Below are positions 8,613 to 16,710 of a stretch of DNA of 42,913 nucleotides, one piece after another. The position numbers were made by a program, and so were the translations under genes. This stretch comes from Lysobacterales bacterium (GTDB lineage Bacteria; Pseudomonadota; Gammaproteobacteria; Xanthomonadales; SZUA-36): positions 1-42,913 of the forward strand of contig JAKITK010000024.1 in NCBI GenBank assembly GCA_021648125.1, in the 5' to 3' direction. Under the pieces are notes generated by a model. That model saw only the letters and a program-made list of their open reading frames with translations. It was not told the DNA's origin and searched no databases. Every line of letters begins with the position of its first letter. The stretch's first letter is position 1.

Positions 8613-8957
8613 TCATCCTGGCGGCCATGTTAACGCCCGCCCAGCAAGTAAGTGTAAATGTATATGCCATACCGCCTGGCCAGCAGCTTCGCCACAATTC
8701 ATCACTACTCTGTAGCCCTCATCTGCAAATCCAGCTTGTTTAGCAATATCCCGTGCGGCCAAATATAACTCACCGATTAAGCCTGTTTGATGATCAGAAA
8801 TGTCATTGATTGTACGAATTTTTTCCTTGGGAATAATCAAGATATGAGTTGGTGCCTGCGGGTTTATGTCTCTGAAAGCCAGTACAGTTTCGGTTTCATA
8901 TACAATCTCCGCAGGTATTTCACGGGCAATAATTTTTTCAAACAGGTCTTCGGACAT
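8613..8957 (-). CDS. HIT-family nucleotide hydrolase (HinT-like)
   Basis: 114 residues, the usual length for HinT purine-nucleoside phosphoramidase. The start MSEDLFEKI at 8957 has GGAGAG upstream; a longer open frame extends further but lacks family similarity. The family signature HIHLHLLAGR lies at about 97-106, and the terminal LTWPPG is typical. Enzymes of this group hydrolyse AMP-lysine and related phosphoramidates in the cytoplasm. It is divergent from the AdaA/Ogt-type gene (about 70 bp between starts) and convergent with the LysR gene. Confidence 0.92.
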   Translation of the reverse strand: MSEDLFEKIIAREIPAEIVYETETVLAFRDINPQAPTHILIIPKEKIRTINDISDHQTGLIGELYLAARDIAKQAGFADEGYRVVMNCGEAAGQAVWHIHLHLLAGRALTWPPG

Positions 8958-9029
8958 GTGGACTCTCCAATAATTTATTAGCGCAAGAAACGGGTGGTCT
9001 ATACCGCAGTTATCACGCAAAATAGCACA

Positions 9030-9890
9030 ATGAATAATAGTAACAGCGAAACACCTCGGAAACATTATCAAACGGTAACTAAGGCACTGCATTATCTCAA
9101 AGATAGGCAACTTGAGCAGCCATCACTGGAAGAACTGGCGGCACAACTGCAGTTGAGCCCGGCCTATTTGCAGCGAGTTTTTCAGGCATGGGCCGGCGTC
9201 AGTCCAAAGCAATTCCTTCGTCATCTCACCCGTGATGCCGCCGTAAAACGACTAAAAACCGGCGCCACTGTGTTTGATGCAGCTATTGACAGTGGCTTAT
9301 CCGGCAGTAGTCGACTGCATGACTTACTGATTCATACTGATGCACTCACCCCGGGACAGGCGCGAAATGCCGGGAAACACCTGAGTATTTGTTGGGGTTT
9401 TTATTTCTCACCTTTTGGCAGCTGTTTATTAGCCTGGACTGAGCGCGGTCTCGCTTTCCTAGGCTTTTCCTCAATTAGAGGAAAACAATACGCCATTGCT
9501 GAACTGCAACAACAATGGCCATTGGCTAGTCTGCTGGAGAAGCCTAAGGAAGCGCAGGTATGGGGGGAACGAATTTTCACTATATCTACCGATCAACCGC
9601 TGCCGGTGTGGCTCGCGGGCAGTCCATTTCAATTAAAAGTTTGGCAGGCATTACTTAAAATTCCAGATAATGCGAATGTGACCTATGGCGACCTAGCTAC
9701 TGCCACCGGCAACCCCAGAGCCGCGCGTGCGATCGGTACAGCTGTAGGACGCAATCCAATTTCGCTTTTAATCCCTTGCCATCGGGTTATCCGAAAAATG
9801 GGGGTTATTGGCGAGTATCGCTGGGGCACAGAGATAAAAATGTCTATACTTGCCCAAGAAAACATCAACTGCCACATTTCTACAGGGTGA
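9030..9890 (+). CDS. AraC-type regulator fused to methylated-DNA cysteine methyltransferase (Ada-like)
   Basis: About 286 residues. The N-terminal part (about 15-100) is an AraC helix-turn-helix pair (LEELAAQLQLSPAYLQRVFQ, SPKQFLRHLTRDAAVKRL). The C-terminal part is an O6-alkylguanine-DNA alkyltransferase with the acceptor-cysteine signature IPCHRVI and the downstream GEYRWG. Such fusions repair O6-methylguanine by irreversible methyl transfer to the cysteine. The Ada N-terminal phosphotriester-repair domain with its zinc cysteines is absent, so the usual damage sensor is missing. The start is uncertain: ATG 9030 is used, but an in-frame GTG at 8994 is possible and neither has a strong ribosome site. 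The next gene begins 4 bases after this stop. Confidence 0.88.
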   Translation: MNNSNSETPRKHYQTVTKALHYLKDRQLEQPSLEELAAQLQLSPAYLQRVFQAWAGVSPKQFLRHLTRDAAVKRLKTGATVFDAAIDSGLSGSSRLHDLLIHTDALTPGQARNAGKHLSICWGFYFSPFGSCLLAWTERGLAFLGFSSIRGKQYAIAELQQQWPLASLLEKPKEAQVWGERIFTISTDQPLPVWLAGSPFQLKVWQALLKIPDNANVTYGDLATATGNPRAARAIGTAVGRNPISLLIPCHRVIRKMGVIGEYRWGTEIKMSILAQENINCHISTG

Positions 9891-9894
9891 GAAA

Positions 9895-10470
9895 ATGCAA
9901 GTTCATAAGTTAGAGTTCGTTGCTTTATTTCTACTAACCAGCGTATTTCTTTCATCTATCGCTGTAGCTGATCAGTTGAAAAATATTGATAATTATCTGG
10001 AATATTCACCGATATTTTCCAGTTCAGGTCAGCCGAACAAACAACAGCTGTCGTTGCTGTCTGAAAATAAGTTCAAAAGAATCATCTACTTAGCTTTTAG
10101 CGACCAGTCCACATCACTAGCAAAAGAAGACCGAATTGTAAAATCCCTGAATATGGACTTTGTGCATATTCCGGTTGACTTTGAAAAGCCAACTTTGAAT
10201 GACTTCAACATGTTTGCTGCTGTAATGAAGACAAACCCCGGGGCAAAGACCCTGCTCCATTGCCAAATTAATTTACGCGCTTCCACCTTCAGTTTTCTTT
10301 ATCGGGTGATACACAAGCAAGTTCCTATGAAAACGGCTAAAGATGATCTTGATAAAATATGGGAACCAAATCCAGTCTGGTTTAAGTTTATCAAAACTGT
10401 TTTAGACAGCCATGGCCTAAACCCGGAGTGTGATGATTGCGACTGGGGTAGCAATACCTTTAGCGACTAA
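9895..10470 (+). CDS. Exported protein-tyrosine-phosphatase-like protein
   Basis: 191 residues. ATG 9895 is preceded by GGGTGAG and lies 4 bases after the Ada-like stop, so the two are probably co-transcribed. Residues 1-26 form a signal peptide (FVALFLLTSVFLSSIAVAD). The mature protein has the cysteine-phosphatase loop LLHCQINLRAS (HCx5R) at about 124-134 and a general-acid candidate in VDFEKP upstream, as in the DSP/DUF442-type family. It is likely a periplasmic phosphatase, but the loop is not the classical HCxxGxxR because asparagine replaces glycine, so activity should not be assumed. The C-terminus has two close cysteines (CDDC). Confidence 0.72.
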   Translation: MQVHKLEFVALFLLTSVFLSSIAVADQLKNIDNYLEYSPIFSSSGQPNKQQLSLLSENKFKRIIYLAFSDQSTSLAKEDRIVKSLNMDFVHIPVDFEKPTLNDFNMFAAVMKTNPGAKTLLHCQINLRASTFSFLYRVIHKQVPMKTAKDDLDKIWEPNPVWFKFIKTVLDSHGLNPECDDCDWGSNTFSD

Positions 10471-10524
10471 CCGTTGAGTAGGAGCACTTGGTGTTCTGGT
10501 TTTGATTAATTTAGAAATTTAATC

Positions 10525-11247
10525 TTAGATTATCGAGCCTGAGTCTAAACGATGTTGATTGTTTTTAGAAAGCAACCACTCAATAATTCCTTGAGCAACT
10601 ATATCCACTTCTCGGGCAGGATCACTCGCACTGGGCATCCAGGCTTTTGCCCGCAGACTGGTCCGCATAGGGCCGGGGTTAATACCATTAACCCTGATAC
10701 CATCGTGATCTAACTCGGCTTTGAGTTGTTCGATCAGTGCAAGCAAGGCAGATTTACTGACCCCGTAACTACCCCAGTTGGCTTCTTGCATAGTTTGCAT
10801 ATCTTCCAACAAAAAAACCAGTCGGGCATTACCCGCCTGCTTGAGTAAGGGCAGACAAGTTTTACTCAGTAGCCAGGGTCCATTAAGATTGGTTTGTATG
10901 CTCCGCAGCCATTCCAGCGGATCAGTATGCGCCATGGGCGCAAGTGCTGTAAACCGCGCGGCTGTATGAATAAGAATATCCAGCTTCCCCAGCTGTGTTT
11001 CTAAGGCTTCTGCCATTTGCGTATATTGGTCGATACTGGGTATTTCTAGATCCAGAGGGTAAATCAACGGTTCATAATTACACTCAGACTGGATTCGGTC
11101 TGCTACTTGGTTCAAGCCACTTTCGTTGTTATCCAACAAGATCAACTCCAATTGATCTGCTTGACACATGCGCCCAAGCTGCAATGCCAGCTCACTACCC
11201 AGGCCACCGACGGCACCGGTAATTAGTATATTTTTTGTTGTTGCCAT
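10525..11247 (-). CDS. yciK: Short-chain dehydrogenase, YciK-like
   Basis: About 240 residues, a classical SDR oxidoreductase. It has the cofactor loop ITGAVGGLGSE, the catalytic YGVSK (Y-x3-K) and INPGPMRTSLRAKAW, which is typical of YciK. In pseudomonads yciK follows mupP and ubiG; here two small genes intervene, but the neighbourhood still supports the name. The usual NNAG is replaced by HTAA, as in this subgroup. The substrate of YciK is unknown. Start: ATG 11247 gives a short lead before the Rossmann fold; an in-frame ATG at 11289 is an alternative. It is divergent from the FmdB-type gene. Confidence 0.8.
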   Translation of the reverse strand: MATTKNILITGAVGGLGSELALQLGRMCQADQLELILLDNNESGLNQVADRIQSECNYEPLIYPLDLEIPSIDQYTQMAEALETQLGKLDILIHTAARFTALAPMAHTDPLEWLRSIQTNLNGPWLLSKTCLPLLKQAGNARLVFLLEDMQTMQEANWGSYGVSKSALLALIEQLKAELDHDGIRVNGINPGPMRTSLRAKAWMPSASDPAREVDIVAQGIIEWLLSKNNQHRLDSGSII

Positions 11248-11366
11248 GATATTCCGCTGCTTACTTTCATAATTGACAAGATCGGTCATTATATAGCCTG
11301 CGTCAATGCTAAAATACCCGTATTCCACTGATTATTTTCAAATCAAACCATTTGAGGTTCCCTGGT

Positions 11367-11657
11367 ATGCCAATTTATGTCTATCAGCCCAGCGGGGATA
11401 GCAGTTGCGATTTCTGTAGTGCCGGCTTTGAAAAACTCGAAAAACTGACTGAGCCCAGGCTAAGTACCTGTCCGCACTGCGCTGCGCCTTGTAAACAGGT
11501 GATTACCGCGCCTAATTTACACGCTGGCATGAGTTCGCTGAAGCCTAAAAACCTTGCTGAAAAGGGTTTTACCCAATACCGCAAAGTGAGCAAGGGTGTG
11601 TATGAAAAATCTGCTGGTAAAGGGCCGCAGTATATTTCCGATGATGGCAAGGATTGA
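11367..11657 (+). CDS. FmdB-family zinc-ribbon protein
   Basis: 96 residues starting MPIYVYQP, as is usual for this family; an ATG 15 bases upstream is less likely. The two cysteine pairs CDFC and CPHC form a putative zinc ribbon within the first 50 residues, followed by a charged flexible tail. FmdB-type proteins are widespread and were first linked to formamidase regulation, but their general function is unknown. Single gene, divergent from the YciK-like gene. Short hairpins follow the stop (CCGGTA/TACCGG at 11669-11683) without a T-run. Confidence 0.82.
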   Translation: MPIYVYQPSGDSSCDFCSAGFEKLEKLTEPRLSTCPHCAAPCKQVITAPNLHAGMSSLKPKNLAEKGFTQYRKVSKGVYEKSAGKGPQYISDDGKD

Positions 11658-11741
11658 ATTGTTATTTTCCGGTAAGCTACCGGCGCAAGGCCGGCATGAG
11701 GACACAATTGCACGGCTTATGGCAGGTATATGCCGAAAACT

Positions 11742-12125
11742 TTACGAAATCAGTGAGCTGATAGAATCTTCCCAGTTCTCTCCGTCAAAATCTTCAATGC
11801 TGATGGAGTGAATTGTCTCGGGGTCCAGGCAATTTATATTGACACTGTAGCCGGAGGGGTGGGAACGCGGGATATAAAAAGATTTAACCCCGCAATGTTT
11901 ACAAAAAAGATGATGGGCGGTTTTGCTATTAAATTGGTAGTTTGTGAGTGAGTTTTTACCGCTCAACAGCTCAAAATTCTCAGCGCTGACTATCAGGTGT
12001 AAAAACCCGCTTTGACTACAAATAGAACAATTGCATTTAACCGCTTTAATCGCGGCGGCTGCTGTAACCTTAAAGCGTATTTTTCCGCAATGACAGCCAC
12101 CACTATGTTGAATTATTTTCGTCAT
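11742..12125 (-). CDS. GFA-family (CENP-V/GFA domain) protein
   Basis: 127 residues. The family's zinc-binding cysteines are all visible: GGCHCG near 10-14, CNCSICS near 31-37 and FCKHCG near 74-79. The family is named after glutathione-dependent formaldehyde-activating enzyme, but most members have no proven formaldehyde role and there are no formaldehyde genes nearby. The start overlaps the mupP stop by 4 bp (ATGA), so it is translationally coupled as the last gene of the minus-strand efp-mtaD-ubiG-mupP run. Confidence 0.87.
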   Translation of the reverse strand: MTKIIQHSGGCHCGKIRFKVTAAAAIKAVKCNCSICSQSGFLHLIVSAENFELLSGKNSLTNYQFNSKTAHHLFCKHCGVKSFYIPRSHPSGYSVNINCLDPETIHSISIEDFDGENWEDSISSLIS

Positions 12126-12751
12126 TGTAATAAATCGATAATCTCTGCCGGTGACTGCAAAATAGCAGCGTCACTGGCAGCAGGCCCGTAGCCCCAACTA
12201 ACATGATAACCCGGCATTCCCGCAGCTTCTGCGGCCTGCATATCGCGTTGGTCGTCACCGATATAAATTGTATTTTCAGATTTGATTTTTAATTTGTTAC
12301 AGGCAAGTAGCAATTGGTCTGGCCAGGGTTTAACCCGTGCAAGTGTATCTCCGCAAACCAGACAAGCCGAACGCTTGGCTAATCCGGATGCCTGCATCAC
12401 CAATTGACTGAATCTTGTGTGTTTATTGGTGACCACACCCCATGGCATTACGCGTTCATCAAGCTCTGCTAGCATTGCTTCAATTCCGGAGAACGCAATT
12501 GTATCGGTGTATGGGTTTTCACTGTAATAATTGAGTAACTGCTGTTTCCGACTTGCTGTGAGGGCAGCATCAGCTGCTGGCATTCCAGCTTCGATCAAAC
12601 CCGCAGCCCCGCGACTGACAGCAAAAGCCAGTGGCGCTACCTCAAGTGGCAACATGCCCTCGCCCGCACGCACATGATTGAGCGCAGCTACCAAGTCACG
12701 AGCCGTATCCAGCAGGGTACCATCGAGATCGAAGAGAACGGCTTTAATCAT
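12122..12751 (-). CDS. mupP: HAD phosphatase, N-acetylmuramic acid 6-phosphate phosphatase
   Basis: 209 residues, a HAD-IA phosphatase with the nucleophile motif FDLDGTLLDTA at residues 7-17, VVTNKHTRF (motif II) near 109 and IYIGDDQRDMQAA (motif IV) near 167. By sequence alone it could be phosphoglycolate phosphatase, but its position directly downstream of ubiG and near a YciK-like gene is that of MupP. MupP dephosphorylates MurNAc-6-phosphate in the anhydro-murein recycling route of pseudomonads. It overlaps the GFA gene by 4 bp and begins 11 bp after ubiG, so it is in one operon. Confidence 0.87.
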   Translation of the reverse strand: MIKAVLFDLDGTLLDTARDLVAALNHVRAGEGMLPLEVAPLAFAVSRGAAGLIEAGMPAADAALTASRKQQLLNYYSENPYTDTIAFSGIEAMLAELDERVMPWGVVTNKHTRFSQLVMQASGLAKRSACLVCGDTLARVKPWPDQLLLACNKLKIKSENTIYIGDDQRDMQAAEAAGMPGYHVSWGYGPAASDAAILQSPAEIIDLLQ

Positions 12752-12762
12752 TTATTTAGGTT

Positions 12763-13503
12763 TTATGCTGAAACAATGGGTTTATGCGCATGAATCAAAT
12801 AATTCACCCCGACCGAGCCACCGGTTTTAACCGTCCGCTGTAACGGGTTGTAATGCAGGCCGCGAATATCCTTAACTTCCATACCTGCCGCGCGAATCCA
12901 TGCGGATAATTCTGATGGTCGAATAAAACGGTCGTACTGATGAGTGCCACGGGGCAGTAAGCGCAGTACATGTTCAGCACCAACAATCGCCATAACAAAA
13001 GCTTTGGGTGTACGGTTTATGGTGCTGAAGAAACAATCCCCACCCGGTCCCAACAGCGCTGCCACAGCAGTTATTACAGAAGATGGATCCGGAACATGCT
13101 CAAGCATTTCAAGGCAGGTGACCAATTCGTAGGCCCCCGTTTCATCCTGCGCGAGTTGTTCAACAGTTATACAACGATAATCCACTTCAACAGCGGACTC
13201 CAGACCGTGTAACCTGGCAATTTTCAGCGCTTTATCAGCGATATCGATGGCCGTGACATCCGCGCCGTCTCTGGCCATGGCTTCGGATAATATTCCGCCA
13301 CCACAGCCTACATCCAATGTTTTGGCGGCTTTCAGAGGGTGAATTTCCGCGATATAGTTCAGCCGCGCGGGGTTGAGATCATGCAAGGGACGAAAATCAC
13401 CATCCGGGTCCCACCAGCCATTCGCCTGGGCTTCAAATTTACGCTTTTCTTCCGGGTCAACATTGGCCTGGAAATTGTCTTTTTGGGTTTTTGCTGTGGT
13501 CAT
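12763..13503 (-). CDS. ubiG: Ubiquinone biosynthesis O-methyltransferase
   Basis: About 246 residues. UbiG carries out both O-methylations of the ubiquinone ring. The start MTTAKTQKDNFQ at 13503 follows AGGA; the open frame runs further upstream into mtaD, but that part has no similarity. Visible motifs are NGWWDPDGDFRPLHDLNPAR (the UbiG N-terminal signature), the SAM-binding loop LDVGCGGGILSE, CLEMLEHVPDP, and FFSTINRTPKAF. It begins 23 bp after the mtaD stop and precedes mupP by 11 bp, the order seen in pseudomonads. Confidence 0.95.
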   Translation of the reverse strand: MTTAKTQKDNFQANVDPEEKRKFEAQANGWWDPDGDFRPLHDLNPARLNYIAEIHPLKAAKTLDVGCGGGILSEAMARDGADVTAIDIADKALKIARLHGLESAVEVDYRCITVEQLAQDETGAYELVTCLEMLEHVPDPSSVITAVAALLGPGGDCFFSTINRTPKAFVMAIVGAEHVLRLLPRGTHQYDRFIRPSELSAWIRAAGMEVKDIRGLHYNPLQRTVKTGGSVGVNYLIHAHKPIVSA

Positions 13504-13526
13504 TATCCTGATTCCCGTACCGGCAG

Positions 13527-14885
13527 CTACGCTAACTGTTGGTGTTCCTTGCGATGCCGTTGTAGTCGTTCTCCCCATTGATCGGCGCGGCTAATAATAT
13601 CCGCCATATCCATGCGCGTCAGCTCACCCTGCTCTAACAGGCGTTCACCAGCGACCCAGACATCACTGACTTGCTGGCGATGGCTGGCATAAATGATTTG
13701 AGAAAGCACATCGTGTACCGGATGGCTCTCTGGGGCACTAAAATCAAGTGCACAAAAATCGGCTTGCTTACCCACTTCAATCGAACCTATTTCAACTTCC
13801 ATACCCAGTGCTCTGGCGGCATTTATAGTGACCATCTCAAGTGCATCAGCCACCGGCAGTGCGCGTGGATTAGCGGATAGACCCTTGGCAAGAAACGAAG
13901 CGGTTTGCGCTTCACCTAAAAGGTCCAGGTCGTTATTACTGGCTGCACCATCGGTAGCAATGCTGATATTCACCCCGGCGGCCTGTAGTTTATGCACCGG
14001 ACAAAAACCACTGGCGAGCTTGAGATTGGATTCCGGACAGTGCAGAACATGCACACCCCGTCGGGCTAATAGCTCGATTTCGTGTTCACTGACCTGAGTC
14101 ATATGTACAGCCATTAAACGGGGGCTGAGCATACCAATTTTTTCCAAGCGGGCCATTGGTCGAATGCCATATTTTTCCATCGAATCTTCAATTTCCCAAG
14201 GCGATTCATGCAAATGCATATGAATAGGAATATCCATTTCATCTGCCAACAGAGCAATCCGTTCAAGCTGGATGTCACTAACAGAATACGGTGCATGTGG
14301 GGCAAACGCCGTACGCACCAAGGGTTCTGAGAGAAAATTTTGATGGACTTCTATACCCCGGCGGAAGTATTCATCCGCATCTGCTGCCCAAGCAGTTGGT
14401 AGATCAATGACCAGCAGGCCAACCGTTACCCGCATGCCAGCCTTTACAGCGACAGCGGCGGCGACATCCGGAAAAAAGTAATTGTCACTGAAACATGTGG
14501 TGCCTGAACGCAGCATTTCCACCACCGCAAGCTCAGTACCGTCACGCACAAAATCGGGGCCAACCCAACGCTGTTCTGCCGGCCAGATGTTGTCGTACAG
14601 CCAATCGTGCAGTGGTAAATCATCGGCAAAACCACGGAATAAGGTCATCGCAGAGTGGCAATGGGTATTAATAAGGCCGGGCAGTAATACATGCTCTGCC
14701 AGCACCACCCTTTTTAAATCCGGCCATAATTCATCAGCCTGCTGCTGATCAACAATAGCTGAAATGGTATCATCAGTAACCGCTACCAGGTGGTTTTCTA
14801 AAACCTGAGCATGGGGCACCACAGGCACCAGCCAACGAGGCGCAATAAGGTAGTCCGGTTGCAGTTGCGATAGCTTGGGATTCAT
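13527..14885 (-). CDS. mtaD: 5-methylthioadenosine / S-adenosylhomocysteine deaminase (TRZ/ATZ family)
   Basis: 452 residues, an amidohydrolase. Metal-site motifs are present: LINTHCHSAMTLFRG near 69-83, HMHLHE near 215, MAVHMTQ near 255 and IATDGAASNNDLDL near 308-321. In Pseudomonas the orthologue next to ubiG deaminates methylthioadenosine to methylthioinosine as part of methionine salvage. The ATG at 14885 starts 1 base after the efp stop, so translation is very likely coupled to efp. The assignment to MTA over other amidohydrolase substrates rests on genomic context and family resemblance. Confidence 0.88.
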   Translation of the reverse strand: MNPKLSQLQPDYLIAPRWLVPVVPHAQVLENHLVAVTDDTISAIVDQQQADELWPDLKRVVLAEHVLLPGLINTHCHSAMTLFRGFADDLPLHDWLYDNIWPAEQRWVGPDFVRDGTELAVVEMLRSGTTCFSDNYFFPDVAAAVAVKAGMRVTVGLLVIDLPTAWAADADEYFRRGIEVHQNFLSEPLVRTAFAPHAPYSVSDIQLERIALLADEMDIPIHMHLHESPWEIEDSMEKYGIRPMARLEKIGMLSPRLMAVHMTQVSEHEIELLARRGVHVLHCPESNLKLASGFCPVHKLQAAGVNISIATDGAASNNDLDLLGEAQTASFLAKGLSANPRALPVADALEMVTINAARALGMEVEIGSIEVGKQADFCALDFSAPESHPVHDVLSQIIYASHRQQVSDVWVAGERLLEQGELTRMDMADIISRADQWGERLQRHRKEHQQLA

Positions 14886-14886
14886 A

Positions 14887-15459
14887 TTATTTGTCTTTAA
14901 CCCGAGATGCATATTCACCGGTGCGAGTATCAACTTTAATCACCTCGCCTTCCTGAACAAACAGGGGCACACGCACTACCGCACCGGTTTCCAAAGTGGC
15001 AGGCTTGCCGCCACCGCCAGAAGTATCACCACGAACGCCGGGATCGGTCTGAGTGATTTTGAGCTCAACAAAGTTTGGGGCTTCAATCGTTAAAGGAGCA
15101 CCGTTATAGAGCATCACAGTGCAGGTATCTTCGTCCTTCAGCCAGTTTACAGCATCCCCAATGGCAACTTTATCGGCGGGATATTGCTCGTAGGATTCCG
15201 GATCCATAAAATACCAAAACTCACCATCTGTATATAGATATTGCATATTGGTTTCAAAAATATCGGCTGCTTCCACCGACTCACCCGACTTAAATGTGCG
15301 TTCAATGACCCTACCACTTTTCAGGTTGCGTACTTTTACCCGGCTGAAAGCCTGGCCTTTTCCCGGTTTTACAAATTCGTTTTCGACGATATTATATGGG
15401 TCGCCATCCAACAAGATTTTCAGACCGCTGCGGAATTCGTTAGTTGAGTAAGTGGCCAT
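14887..15459 (-). CDS. efp: Elongation factor P
   Basis: 190 residues. EF-P relieves ribosome stalling at proline runs. The start [12 protein letters not shown] at 15459 has GGAGAT upstream; an in-frame ATG four codons earlier lacks support. The tip loop VKPGKGQAF places Lys34 as in the E. coli type that is beta-lysylated, consistent with epmB being divergent 98 bp away. The C-terminal OB fold ends TGEYASRVK, as usual. First gene of the minus-strand run efp-mtaD-ubiG-mupP-GFA. Confidence 0.97.
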   Translation of the reverse strand: MATYSTNEFRSGLKILLDGDPYNIVENEFVKPGKGQAFSRVKVRNLKSGRVIERTFKSGESVEAADIFETNMQYLYTDGEFWYFMDPESYEQYPADKVAIGDAVNWLKDEDTCTVMLYNGAPLTIEAPNFVELKITQTDPGVRGDTSGGGGKPATLETGAVVRVPLFVQEGEVIKVDTRTGEYASRVKDK

Positions 15460-15557
15460 GTGTATCTCCAAAAAAATAGTTTAAAATGTTGTTGTTAAGG
15501 CAGGCGCAATGTTGACTGTCTATTTTGTCCATATGATACCACTACCCTGAGATCTCT

Positions 15558-16574
15558 ATGACTCTTTCAAGTGCCGGCAAATCGCAATTACACCGTGTTG
15601 ATCATCACTGGCGGCAAGTGCTTAAACAGGCTATGAGAAAACCCGCAGAACTACTGGAACAGCTACAACTTGACCCACAGCTGCTGAATGGTATCGAGGC
15701 CGGGCAACGGCAGTTTCCGTTACTAGCGCCACCGGCATTTGTCCAGCAGATTGAAAAAGGCAACCCGGAGGACCCCCTGTTTCTGCAGATATTTCCCCAG
15801 GCAGCCGAAAGCCTTCCTCCTAAGGATTTGTTAAAAGACCCAGTGGGCGACCTTGCCAGCCAAGGCAGCACGGCATTGCTGCACAAATACCACTCCCGAG
15901 CACTGATCATCACCACTGGAGCCTGTGCTATCCATTGCCGCTATTGTTTTCGCAGGCACTTCCCGTATTCCAGTAACAGTGGGCACCGGCTGGATTGGCA
16001 GCACACTCTGAAATATATCGAGCAACACCCCAATATCAGCGAAATTATACTTAGCGGCGGTGATCCGCTAATGTTGCCTACCCAACAGCTTCACAAAATC
16101 ACTCAGCAATTATCCACATTGCCACAAATTACCACGCTGAGGATTCACACTCGAATGGCAACCTGCCTACCGGAACGCTTTAATACAGCCCTTTTAGCTT
16201 GGCTAAAAAATCTGCCTTTCAGGCTGGTGCTAGTGCATCATATTAATCATCCGAATGAAATCAGCGAACCTGCAACTAAGGTAATTTTCAGGCTCAAGCC
16301 GCTGATTCAGCAACAACTGAATCAGAGCGTGCTATTGGCTAGTGTGAATAATAATGTACAAACATTAAAACATTTATCGGAATTATTATTCACGAATAAT
16401 ATATTACCTTACTACTTGCACCAAATGGATCGGGTAACTTCAGCCGGTCACTTTATATGCAGTGATCATGAGGCCACTAAGATAGTTACTGAGTTGCGTG
16501 CCAGCCTACCCGGATACCTGGTACCAAAACTGGTACGAGAAGAGGCCGGTAAATCAAGTAAAACACCGATTTAA
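15558..16574 (+). CDS. epmB: EF-P (R)-beta-lysine-forming lysine 2,3-aminomutase
   Basis: 338 residues, a radical-SAM and PLP enzyme. It converts (S)-alpha-lysine to (R)-beta-lysine for attachment to EF-P Lys34 by EpmA. The [4Fe-4S] motif is CAIHCRYC at about 118-125, followed by FRRHFPY. ILSGGDPLML and the PLP-lysine region GYLVPKLVRE near the C-terminus match the family. At about 340 residues it is the short EpmB type, not the longer fermentative lysine aminomutase. It is divergent from efp. The partner ligase gene epmA is not in this window. Confidence 0.95.
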   Translation: MTLSSAGKSQLHRVDHHWRQVLKQAMRKPAELLEQLQLDPQLLNGIEAGQRQFPLLAPPAFVQQIEKGNPEDPLFLQIFPQAAESLPPKDLLKDPVGDLASQGSTALLHKYHSRALIITTGACAIHCRYCFRRHFPYSSNSGHRLDWQHTLKYIEQHPNISEIILSGGDPLMLPTQQLHKITQQLSTLPQITTLRIHTRMATCLPERFNTALLAWLKNLPFRLVLVHHINHPNEISEPATKVIFRLKPLIQQQLNQSVLLASVNNNVQTLKHLSELLFTNNILPYYLHQMDRVTSAGHFICSDHEATKIVTELRASLPGYLVPKLVREEAGKSSKTPI

Positions 16575-16710
16575 GGAAAACTTTGTTAAAGCGATTTAGA
16601 GGAAAGAGATAAACTTATTTATCATAAAGTTAGCGAATGAATTGAAATAATGACTAGAAGCTATTACACTGTCAATGTTAGGGTAAATTGATGTAAAAGG
16701 ATTTGCAACA

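Noticed and set aside
11669-11683. CCGGTA/TACCGG hairpin after the FmdB-type gene as a terminator
   Set aside because: There is no T-run on the plus strand after it, and on the minus strand it is followed by As; I kept it only as a note in the gene entry.
12763-13578. ubiG starting at 13578
   Set aside because: The first 25 codons overlap mtaD, have no similarity, and the ATG at 13503 has a ribosome site.
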